A DNA stretch of 5,667 nucleotides from the NCBI GenBank assembly GCA_035528995.1, contig DATKXO010000310.1, forward strand, positions 1 to 5,667, read 5' to 3'. Source of the stretch: DATKXO01 sp035528995. GTDB taxonomy: Bacteria; Planctomycetota; Phycisphaerae; UBA1845. Below, piece by piece: positions 1-5,347 of this stretch. Position 1 is the stretch's first letter, and each line of letters begins with the position of its first letter. Under the pieces are notes generated by a model. That model was not told where the DNA came from and ran no database searches. It saw only the letters and a program-made list of their open reading frames with translations. Both the position numbers and the translations under genes were made by a program.

Positions 1-111
1 GAGAGTGCGGCCCGCAAGTGGCGGGCCATCAACGGTGCGAAGCTGCTGCCGGAGGTGATCGCCGGCGTCCGCTTCGTCGATGGAGAACGACCCGGGAAGA
101 CCGCCGCCTGA
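1..111 (+). CDS. IS256/Mutator-family transposase, C-terminal fragment
   Basis: An open frame enters from the left edge and ends at a TGA at 109-111, giving 36 residues. The pattern K-W-R-x-I-N-G followed by L-L-P-E-V-I-x-G-V-x-F-x-D-G is what I recognise as the extreme C-terminus of IS256-type (Mutator) DDE transposases, which act on the terminal repeats of their own element. The catalytic DDE core lies outside the window, so it cannot be said whether the transposase is intact. Just after the stop comes an A/T-rich stretch of the kind found at the right end of such elements (see 112-144). Family placement rests on this short tail only; a related transposase family is the alternative. Confidence 0.72.
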   Translation, partial: ESAARKWRAINGAKLLPEVIAGVRFVDGERPGKTAA

Positions 112-144
112 TCACTGGTCATCAACGACTTTTGACAATAGCTC
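112..144 (+). mobile_element. Probable right end (terminal inverted repeat) of the IS256-like element
   Basis: The bases between the transposase stop and the flanking DNA contain the A/T-rich stretch ACTTTTGACAATAGCTC (128-144), which stands out from the GC-rich surroundings and resembles the subterminal motif of Mutator-type elements. The exact outer boundary is inferred at about 144; an 8-base palindrome, GCTCGAGC, spans 141-148. The left end and the second copy of the target duplication are off the window, so neither can be confirmed. The stretch contains a perfect -35-like TTGACA (132-137) pointing outward, but there is no -10-like hexamer 17 bases further on, so it is not a working promoter at this site. 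Confidence 0.55.
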
Positions 145-1576
145 GAGCGGGGGAGGGAAGAGGGTTGTCCGCAGCGGCGCGGGACGCGCTGAGCGTGATC
201 GTGATCAGATAATCATCCAAGACCGGAGACTCGCCCGCAACCACATGCTCGGACCAGCACGGCTGACCGGCCACGGGATTCGGGACGAAGGGATCCAGTG
301 GGCGGGCCTGGCGTGTGCCGGTGACCATGACGTACACGTCGTCGTAGAACGTCCACCAAGGCACCGGCACGGACAGGTAGCTGTCCGTCGTCACTCCGTC
401 GTTGTCGTTGGTGGCGATGACCGTGCCGTAGTAGTCGTAGACAACGACCAGGGTATCCAGGGCGCTGCCCAGGGCCGCGGCGTCCAGGTCAACCGTGAGG
501 AACTCCGCATAGCCGGCACCGACTTGGTAGACATCGACGTCGCCGCGTGTGGCTGCGTATGGGCCGTTGCCGATGGTGCCGAGCAATTGGACCTGGCCGG
601 GACCGAACAGCCCGCTGGGGGTGGCCTGGAGGATCGAATCGTTGGGCTCGGCCGGGTCGGCCGGGGCGCCAGGCAGAGGCGTGGTGGTGATCGTCAGATC
701 GTAATAGCCAACGCTGCCGGGTGCCCGCAGCGCGGGGTCGAAGAGCGGCAGGACGTTACCCACGCCGGTGACCTCCAGATAGTAATCTCCTCCGACGAAT
801 ACCGCCGCTCGCAGATGCGCGTCCCGGCTGTCGAGTTCGGTTTTGTCGTCGAGGGCCAGTGTCCCCGCGGGCGACCGCAGCGTTAGCGCAGGGTGCAAGG
901 TCGAGTCCAGGTGCTCCACCGCCACCGACGCTTCGATCAGGCTGGGGGCGGTCAGGTCGAGCCGGTAGACGTCGATGTCCATTCGCGCCTCGGTCCCGTC
1001 ACCGATGAACTCGCCCAGCACCTGGTATCCACTCGGTGGGGGGCCGCCGGTGTCGGTGGCCGTGGCGTGTGTATCGTTGGGTTCGAGGGCGCTGGCGGGC
1101 GGTGTGGTGGGTACGAGGCTGATGGCCAGATCGTAGGCCCCCTGGGTCTGGAAGGCGCAGGCGGAGACGGCAACGTAGTAGCTCCCCGCGGTCAACAGAT
1201 ACGTGCGTAGCACCGGGTCGAGCTGGGGGTAGGCGTCGTCATCGGCGCTCTCCAGCCGACCACCGAGTGCGTCGTAAAGGCAGAGGTAGCCGTCCAGGAA
1301 AGAGAGCGGCGTCTCGACCGAGACGGTCAGCATCGCCGGCAAATCTGCGTTGGTTGATATCTCCAGCCGGAAGTAATCCACGTCGCGCTCGGGGGAATCC
1401 CCGTTGCCGATGCAGGCACCGGCCAGGCTGTACGTGCCCTGGTCCACCAGGCCCGTTTCAACGGCATCGGCGAGCGTGTCGTTGGGCTCGGGATCGGTGC
1501 GGCTCTGGGCCGAAGCCGTGGCGCTGGTTCCTGCGAGCAGGGCAACGACCACGATCGCAACAGTTGGGAAACGCAT
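122..1576 (-). CDS. Secreted protein of three PPC-like (pre-peptidase C-terminal) repeats, 3' end fused to IS terminus
   Basis: The product is 484 residues and probably exported. Residues 1-23 are a Sec signal peptide: M-R-F, a V/A/L-rich core, then A-S-A with cleavage predicted before Q24. Three homologous units follow, opening with E-P-N-D at 30-33, 165-168 and 310-313. Each has a D-x-D-x-[FY] motif (65-69, 200-204, 346-350), a late strand of the type Y-x-V-x-V (around 132-138, 264-270, 414-419) and a closing Y-D/L-x-I strand (148-153, 291-297, 456-461). This is the pattern of PPC beta-sandwich domains, usually appended to secreted proteases; no catalytic domain is present here. The start at 1576 is preferred over an in-frame start at 1690 because it gives the signal peptide at once and has AGGAG 7 bases upstream. 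Residues 479-484 (A-I-V-K-S-R) and the stop are read from the IS end, so the native C-terminus may be lost. Substrate and role are unknown. Confidence 0.82.
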   Translation of the reverse strand: MRFPTVAIVVVALLAGTSATASAQSRTDPEPNDTLADAVETGLVDQGTYSLAGACIGNGDSPERDVDYFRLEISTNADLPAMLTVSVETPLSFLDGYLCLYDALGGRLESADDDAYPQLDPVLRTYLLTAGSYYVAVSACAFQTQGAYDLAISLVPTTPPASALEPNDTHATATDTGGPPPSGYQVLGEFIGDGTEARMDIDVYRLDLTAPSLIEASVAVEHLDSTLHPALTLRSPAGTLALDDKTELDSRDAHLRAAVFVGGDYYLEVTGVGNVLPLFDPALRAPGSVGYYDLTITTTPLPGAPADPAEPNDSILQATPSGLFGPGQVQLLGTIGNGPYAATRGDVDVYQVGAGYAEFLTVDLDAAALGSALDTLVVVYDYYGTVIATNDNDGVTTDSYLSVPVPWWTFYDDVYVMVTGTRQARPLDPFVPNPVAGQPCWSEHVVAGESPVLDDYLITITLSASRAAADNPLPSPARAIVKSR

Positions 1577-1583
1577 GACAAGA

Positions 1584-1588
1584 CTCCT
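1584..1588 (-). promoter_or_regulatory. Shine-Dalgarno site fixing the start of the PPC-repeat gene
   Basis: The - strand reads AGGAG at 1588-1584 with a 7-base spacer before the ATG at 1576-1574. It selects the signal-peptide start over the longer in-frame start at 1690. Confidence 0.75.
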
Positions 1589-1640
1589 GATTGCACCGCG
1601 CCGCAGCTCGTCGGCGCAGCAATGGCCGTTGGCAGCCATA

Positions 1641-1684
1641 CGGCAGATCTTCGTTCCCTGGTAACGTCGTACGCAGACCTGCCG
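1641..1684 (-). promoter_or_regulatory. Stem-loop in the leader of the PPC-repeat gene
   Basis: On the - strand CGGCAGGTCT (1684-1675) can pair with AGATCTGCCG (1650-1641), giving ten consecutive pairs including one G-U, around a 24-base loop (1651-1674). It lies between the predicted promoter (1727-1755) and the Shine-Dalgarno site (1584-1588), so it would form in the untranslated leader. It matches no riboswitch class that I recognise. It could stabilise the mRNA, bind a protein, or be chance in GC-rich DNA. Confidence 0.4.
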
Positions 1685-1726
1685 ATACACAGGATGGGAA
1701 TGACGGGCGCATCCACGCCCCCCATA

Positions 1727-1755
1727 ATGCTACTGCAACACTTAGACGGTGTCAA
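1727..1755 (-). promoter_or_regulatory. Sigma70-like promoter of the PPC-repeat gene
   Basis: On the - strand a perfect -35 hexamer TTGACA (1755-1750) is followed by a 17-base spacer and TAGCAT (1732-1727) as the -10, which matches the consensus at 4 of 6 positions including the key second A and final T. Transcription would start near 1720, giving a leader of about 145 bases before the ATG at 1576. Confidence 0.6.
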
Positions 1756-2121
1756 TGGGCGGCACACCCACGTCCGACCGCTGACCCTGTGGATCTAACG
1801 AGAGGTGTGGTGGTCCGTCGCATGCCGGACAGTACAGCACGACTTGATCGGCTTTCCGTCGCCGGATGGGGCGGCTCCGGCGATCGGTCAGCAGGCGCCG
1901 TAATGGCGTCGTGGGCGCGATGGGGCGGCGTCGGAGTATGGGGCGGACACGATTCTCCCGATCCGTGTGAAAGACCGGGCGAACTCCCGACTCCGTCGGG
2001 ACGGGTCCCTTTCGTGGGTCGCGATGGCGACAATTAGCCATTCTGAGTCTCGAGAGTTGCGAACGGCAAGCGAGACAGGTCGGCGATTCGAATCGCGGAG
2101 TTGTGGGGTGGCGGCGGGCGG
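1756..2121. other. Intergenic stretch with no convincing gene
   Basis: About 365 bases separate the promoter of the PPC-repeat gene from the stop codon of the GHMP kinase. I see no tRNA, no family-like protein and no classic terminator with a U tract. It contains three copies of ATGGGGCGG (1866-1874, 1920-1928, 1938-1946), a perfect 7-bp stem with a 3-base loop (1985-1991 with 1995-2001), and a perfect 14-bp palindrome (2083-2096). Several short open frames on both strands are best explained by high GC. One on the - strand (2041-1742) encodes Y-C-P-A-C near its C-terminus, but it lacks a ribosome-binding site and has mixed third-base usage. Confidence 0.5.
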
Positions 2122-3570
2122 CTAGATGATCTCGTGGACGCCCCAGGCGTGGGCGCCGAGGCTGGAGCCGGTGAGGATGTCGGGTTGGTAGTCTGTGTTT
2201 CGGGCGTACTCTTCGGCGGCGCCGCGGATCGCATCTCGCGTGTCATCGGTGTCTCGATGGAGGACGACGACGGTTCCGCCGGCCCCTCGGGCGGAAATAC
2301 GAGCGCCGTAGACGCCGAGGTCCGGATGGATGCGGCGCAGCAGGGTGACCAGTCGGTCGGTCTCGATGCTGCCCAGGCCGCAACGCTGGCCGTAGCTCCA
2401 GTGCGAGGCGTACATCAACTCGCCGGCCTCGAGGATAGTCTGGGGGTCCTGGGTTCGTCCGGCGCGGGCCAGTCGCTCGGCGAACTGATGGGCCCGGGCG
2501 TTTTCATAGATGTGATGTTCGGCGCGCGAGCGGACCTTGTAGATCTTGTCGGGGTCGATGCGGGTGAGGTGGTCACCGGTCTGGCCGAATCGGTCGATGA
2601 AGTCGCGTCCCTTGATCTTCGTGGGCAGTCGATCGCGCAAGCCCTCGACGTAGTCCTGGATGGTGAGTTTGGACAGCGCTCCGTCCCAGGCGGGCGCCCG
2701 AGCGGGTTCGAGGGCCAGGACGCGTGCGATGAGGTTGCGTCCCATGAGTGCGGCGACGCGGGCATCGATGTACTTCTGGTGGGCGGAGGGGCTTCGTGCT
2801 CCGCAGTCGATGGCAGTGAGGGTGGCGCCCTGGGGCAGGGGCAGCGAGCCGATCACCTGTCGGGTTTGACAGTTGAGTTGCAGCACGCGTTCGGGTTGGG
2901 CGAAGGTGACGGCGACGGCGTCGGCGACGTCCTGGGCCCGGTTCCACAAGAGATTCTGTCCGTGACAGGCCAGCTCGGCACAAGTCATGGCGTCGAGATT
3001 GAGGTCCAACCACTGGTTGATGGCCAGGATGGTGGCGACGGAGTTGGCCGCGGCAGCGCCGGCACCGACGACGCCGGAGAGGGCCGATCCCATTCCGACG
3101 GTCAGGCCGCCGCCCAGATGTGGGATGGTCTGGCGCTGGAGCAGGGCGTACAGCGCGGCGGCGATATCACCGGCACCGTCGCAGGGTCTGTCGGCGAGCT
3201 GTTGGGTGACGGTGCCGGGGTCGGCCAGGGTGCCGGCCGGCTGGTAGAATTGGGCCAGAGGCCAGGAACACTGGGTAGCGGCGCCGTTGCCCTCGTGGGT
3301 CAGGGCGCAGATGACGACCTGCTGGTCGTCGCGCGGGGCGACGGCGACCAGGACCCCTCGTGCCAAGGGGTAGGACAAGACGAGTGAGCCGGTGTACTCG
3401 GCGAAGCCGCCCATGACGTCGATGCGTCCGGGGGCCCGGGCGACCCACTTCCGGGCGGCGGGTGCCCATTGCTCACCCAAGGCGGACCCGAGGCGGCCGA
3501 CGAACTGGTCCAGTTCAGCAGTCAGAGCGGGACCGGTGGTGGAATCTACGCTCATGGGCCTTTCTATCAT
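2122..3570 (-). CDS. GHMP-family sugar kinase, L-arabinokinase/galactokinase-like, with atypical active-site motifs
   Basis: The product is 482 residues and cytosolic. By family it should phosphorylate a monosaccharide at C1 with ATP, L-arabinose or galactose being the obvious candidates. Motif 1 at 45-65 (R-A-P-G-R-I-D-V-M-G-G, then Y-T-G-S-L-V-L) is much closer to the kinase domain of plant ARA1 than to the P-G-R-V-N-L-I-G-E-H of standard GalK. Further ARA1-like segments are A-L-M-G-R-N-L-I (274-281), H-I-Y-E-N (353-357), G-E-L-M-Y (383-387), C-G-L-G-S (397-401) and T-D-R-L-V (404-408). Motif 3 is G-A-R-I-S-A-R-G-A-G-G (422-432). The phosphate loop reads G-A-G-A-A-A-A (169-175) where G-V-S-S-S-A-A is expected, and the usual M-D-Q is A-D-A (216-218), keeping candidate catalytic D217. 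The start is uncertain: ATG at 3570, or ATG at 3555 with AAAGG only 3 bases upstream. It lies 52-67 bases after bfn and has no visible promoter, so cotranscription is likely. Confidence 0.82.
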   Translation of the reverse strand: MIERPMSVDSTTGPALTAELDQFVGRLGSALGEQWAPAARKWVARAPGRIDVMGGFAEYTGSLVLSYPLARGVLVAVAPRDDQQVVICALTHEGNGAATQCSWPLAQFYQPAGTLADPGTVTQQLADRPCDGAGDIAAALYALLQRQTIPHLGGGLTVGMGSALSGVVGAGAAAANSVATILAINQWLDLNLDAMTCAELACHGQNLLWNRAQDVADAVAVTFAQPERVLQLNCQTRQVIGSLPLPQGATLTAIDCGARSPSAHQKYIDARVAALMGRNLIARVLALEPARAPAWDGALSKLTIQDYVEGLRDRLPTKIKGRDFIDRFGQTGDHLTRIDPDKIYKVRSRAEHHIYENARAHQFAERLARAGRTQDPQTILEAGELMYASHWSYGQRCGLGSIETDRLVTLLRRIHPDLGVYGARISARGAGGTVVVLHRDTDDTRDAIRGAAEEYARNTDYQPDILTGSSLGAHAWGVHEII

Positions 3571-3622
3571 GCTGTCTGCGCCGCAGCCGAAACCAAGTCG
3601 CTGTCCCCAGGGTTTCCCAGTG

Positions 3623-4015
3623 CTAACACACCTTTTGGAGCACCTCTTCTTCGACGAAGATCGGTGTCTGGCTGGTCACTCCCAGGGCGATGGCATCGGA
3701 CGGCCGGGAATCGATTTCCAACAACTCACCGTTGCGCCGGACGATCAGCTTGGCGTAGAACGTGTGATCGCGCAGGTCACTGATGACGATCCGCTCCAGA
3801 TCGGCGTTCAACTGCTCGATGATGCTGGCCATGAGGTCGTGCGTCAAGGGGCGTTGCATTTGAATCCCCTTGACGCGTCGCTCGATGGCCAAGGCCTCGG
3901 AGATTCCGATGAGGATGGGGAAGAAGCGGTCTCCGTTGCGCTCGCGGAGGACGATCATCTGGGACTCGCCGGTCTCCATGATCACGATTCGAGCTAAGTC
4001 CATTTGCACGAGCAC
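3623..4015 (-). CDS. Bifunctional nuclease (BFN/DUF151) domain protein
   Basis: A small single-domain protein, 130 residues from the start chosen here. The BFN/DUF151 signature is clear: F-F-P-I-L-I-G-I-S-E-A (31-41), R-P-L-T-H-D-L (55-61), S-D-L-R-D-H-T-F-Y-A-K-L (79-90) and D-S-R-P-S-D-A-I-A-L (102-111). Plant and bacterial members have been described as having RNase and DNase activity, but most bacterial copies are uncharacterised; function here is inferred from the domain. The start is ambiguous. GTG at 4015 (product beginning V/M-L-V-Q-M-D-L-A-R) has GGGA 8 bases upstream and fits the N-terminus of relatives as I recall them. GTG at 4042 sits exactly 7 bases after the predicted -10 and would give a leaderless mRNA with nine more residues. 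ATG at 4003 is also possible. GTG at 4051 would begin inside the -10 and is disfavoured. Confidence 0.87.
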   Translation of the reverse strand: MLVQMDLARIVIMETGESQMIVLRERNGDRFFPILIGISEALAIERRVKGIQMQRPLTHDLMASIIEQLNADLERIVISDLRDHTFYAKLIVRRNGELLEIDSRPSDAIALGVTSQTPIFVEEEVLQKVC

Positions 4016-4049
4016 AGCGATGATCCCGGCGTTAGAAGCCACTGATCGC

Positions 4050-4078
4050 ACCCTAGCCTAGGCCCGGGGGGGTGTCAA
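4050..4078 (-). promoter_or_regulatory. Sigma70-like promoter of the BFN gene
   Basis: On the - strand TTGACA (4078-4073) is followed by a 17-base spacer starting with seven C, then TAGGGT (4055-4050). The -35 is perfect; the -10 keeps only the first T, second A and last T. The expected start of transcription is near 4042, where a GTG lies. Confidence 0.5.
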
Positions 4079-4143
4079 GGCGAGCTTAGAGCCGGCGGCC
4101 GGGGCGTTGCCGGGCGGCGTGTCGGATCGTGTCGGGGGGCGGT

Positions 4144-5004
4144 TCAGGGCAAGTCGGCGAGCCGCTTCTGGAACTGCCGGCATTCGTCGTCGGGCATGGC
4201 GACACCATCCGACTCGGTCGGATAGTCGCGCTCGACGATGTCGTGGGCGTATTGGGCGAAGGCCCGGGTCAGGGTCTCGTGCAGATTGGCGTAGCTTTTT
4301 ACGGCACGGGGGCGGTGGCCGGCGGAATAGCCCAGAACGTCGTGCAGGACCAGGACCTGGCCGTCGCAGTGGGGGCCGCAGACGCAACCGATGACCGGCA
4401 GCCGCGTGCGCTGGGTGACGGTGCGGGCGACCTCGTTGGTCACGGCCTCGAGCAGGAGGGCGACGGCGCCGGCCTGCTCCATGATCCTGGCGTCCTCAAC
4501 GATGCGCAGGGCGTCCTGGGCGGTCTTGCCCTGACAGCAGTAGTGTCCCAAGTGGCGTACGGACTGGGGTTTAAGCCCCAGATGGGCCATGACCGGGATG
4601 GCGGCCCGACTCATGGCCGCCACCGTGTCGGCGTGCCGCCGATCCACCTCGAGTTTGACACAGTCGCAGCCGGCGACGGCCATGAACTTGCCGGCGTTTC
4701 GGATGGCCTCCTGGTCGCTGACCTGGTAGCTGAGGAAGGGCATGTCCCCGATGAGGAAGGCGTCGGGCGCGCCGCGTCGGACGGCCTCGGTGACGGTGAC
4801 CAGATGGTCGACCGTGACGGGGAGGGTGGAATCGTGCCCCAGGATGACCTCGCCGTAGGTATCCCCGACGAGAATGACGTCGATACCCGCCTCGGCGAGG
4901 AGGCGAGCGGTGGAGAAGTCGTAGCAGGTCAAGACGGGGAACGGGCGATGGTCGCGCTTGCGGGCGCGAAGGTCCCTGATGGTCGTCTTGCCCGTACCCG
5001 CCAC
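4144..5004 (-). CDS. panB: 3-methyl-2-oxobutanoate hydroxymethyltransferase (ketopantoate hydroxymethyltransferase)
   Basis: PanB transfers a hydroxymethyl group from 5,10-methylenetetrahydrofolate to 2-oxoisovalerate to make ketopantoate, the first committed step of pantothenate and coenzyme A synthesis, in the cytosol. The product is 286 residues, about normal for the family. Visible signatures are L-T-C-Y-D (25-29), V-G-D (46-48), G-H-D-S-T-L-P-V-T-V (56-65), I-G-D-M-P-F (85-90), V-K-L-E (116-119), H-L-G-L-K-P-Q-S-V (141-149) and H-C-D-G-Q-V-L-V-L-H-D (212-222). By comparison with E. coli PanB, D48, D87 and E119 are the metal ligands and E186 the catalytic glutamate. The segment usually V-I-G-I-G-A-G is V-I-G-C-V-C-G (204-210). 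The frame stays open up to 5358, but the added residues are unlike PanB and the GTG at 5004 starts where the family does. No panC or other pantothenate gene is adjacent. Confidence 0.93.
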   Translation of the reverse strand: MAGTGKTTIRDLRARKRDHRPFPVLTCYDFSTARLLAEAGIDVILVGDTYGEVILGHDSTLPVTVDHLVTVTEAVRRGAPDAFLIGDMPFLSYQVSDQEAIRNAGKFMAVAGCDCVKLEVDRRHADTVAAMSRAAIPVMAHLGLKPQSVRHLGHYCCQGKTAQDALRIVEDARIMEQAGAVALLLEAVTNEVARTVTQRTRLPVIGCVCGPHCDGQVLVLHDVLGYSAGHRPRAVKSYANLHETLTRAFAQYAHDIVERDYPTESDGVAMPDDECRQFQKRLADLP

Positions 5005-5011
5005 GGGCCCG

Positions 5012-5040
5012 AGGATACCGCGGAGGTGGCCCCATTGCAA
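5012..5040 (-). promoter_or_regulatory. Sigma70-like promoter of panB, probably giving a leaderless mRNA
   Basis: On the - strand TTGCAA (5040-5035), a 17-base spacer and TATCCT (5017-5012) form a promoter with 4 of 6 matches in each hexamer. Seven bases separate the -10 from the GTG at 5004, so transcription would start at or next to the start codon. The lack of any Shine-Dalgarno site before this GTG agrees with that. Confidence 0.55.
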
Positions 5041-5143
5041 CGAGGGGGAAGCGAGCCGGCGGAGCGGCGTGTTGGGGGGCTCCGCGTGCCGACGTTTGTG
5101 ATGAGCGTGCGGATTGCCGGGGAGGGTGTTGGGCGGGCTGGGT

Positions 5144-5172
5144 TTGACCGGGGGGGTGTGGGCGGTTAGATT
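5144..5172 (+). promoter_or_regulatory. Sigma70-like promoter of the hsp20 gene
   Basis: The + strand reads TTGACC (5144-5149), a 17-base spacer beginning with seven G, then TAGATT (5167-5172). Transcription would start near 5179, leaving a leader of about 168 bases. I found no CIRCE (HrcA) operator and no clear sigma32-type promoter in the gap, so heat control, if any, must act in another way. Confidence 0.5.
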
Positions 5173-5317
5173 CGGGTCGGCCAAGGCCAGGATCGATCCG
5201 TTCGCGCGGTTGGAGTCGAGCGGGTGCGAGGTTGCCCGCCGTGGTCGGCGACCGGCGGTGAGGGCACGGGGGTCCCGGTGTGTCCCGCAGTCGAGTCCGT
5301 ACATTTCGCCGCGGTCG

Positions 5318-5347
5318 GCGCCGGTGAGCCCGAGGGAGGCGCGCGCC
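5318..5347 (+). promoter_or_regulatory. Shine-Dalgarno region of hsp20 inside potential secondary structure
   Basis: A strong Shine-Dalgarno sequence, GAGGGAGG (5332-5339), lies 8 bases before the ATG at 5348 and fixes the start. GCGCC (5318-5322) can pair with GGCGC (5338-5342), placing most of the site in a 15-base loop and its last two G in the stem. GGCGCGCGCC (5338-5347), between the site and the ATG, is a perfect 10-base palindrome. Whether this tunes translation, for instance as an RNA thermometer, is speculation. Confidence 0.6.

Noticed and set aside
80..886. Long + strand frame opposite the PPC-repeat gene
   Set aside because: It is the mirror of a gene with a signal peptide, three homologous repeats and a ribosome-binding site. 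Its own product has no family features.
1742..2041. A 99-codon frame on the - strand with Y-C-P-A-C near its end
   Set aside because: It has no Shine-Dalgarno site, mixed third-base usage and a strongly Arg/Pro-rich composition typical of frames in GC-rich noncoding DNA. Its stop falls inside the PPC-gene promoter. I recognise no family.
2081..2100. GATTCGAATC as a tRNA T-arm
   Set aside because: The flanking bases do not form the five-pair T stem, and no acceptor, D or anticodon arms can be found upstream.
2101..3387. Long + strand frame opposite the GHMP kinase, rich in Gly, Asp and Val
   Set aside because: It is an antisense shadow of a well-recognised kinase gene. The composition follows from the codon usage of the opposite strand.
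4080..4143. GC-rich inverted-repeat-like DNA downstream of panB as a terminator
   Set aside because: Only imperfect GC pairing can be drawn and there is no U tract. A pair of 8-base direct repeats, CGTGTCGG at 4118 and 4128, is present but has no clear meaning.
4974..5004. A-G-T-G-K-T-T at the N-terminus of PanB as a Walker A motif
   Set aside because: The first Gly is not at the required spacing and the rest of the protein is a PanB barrel, so the resemblance is accidental.
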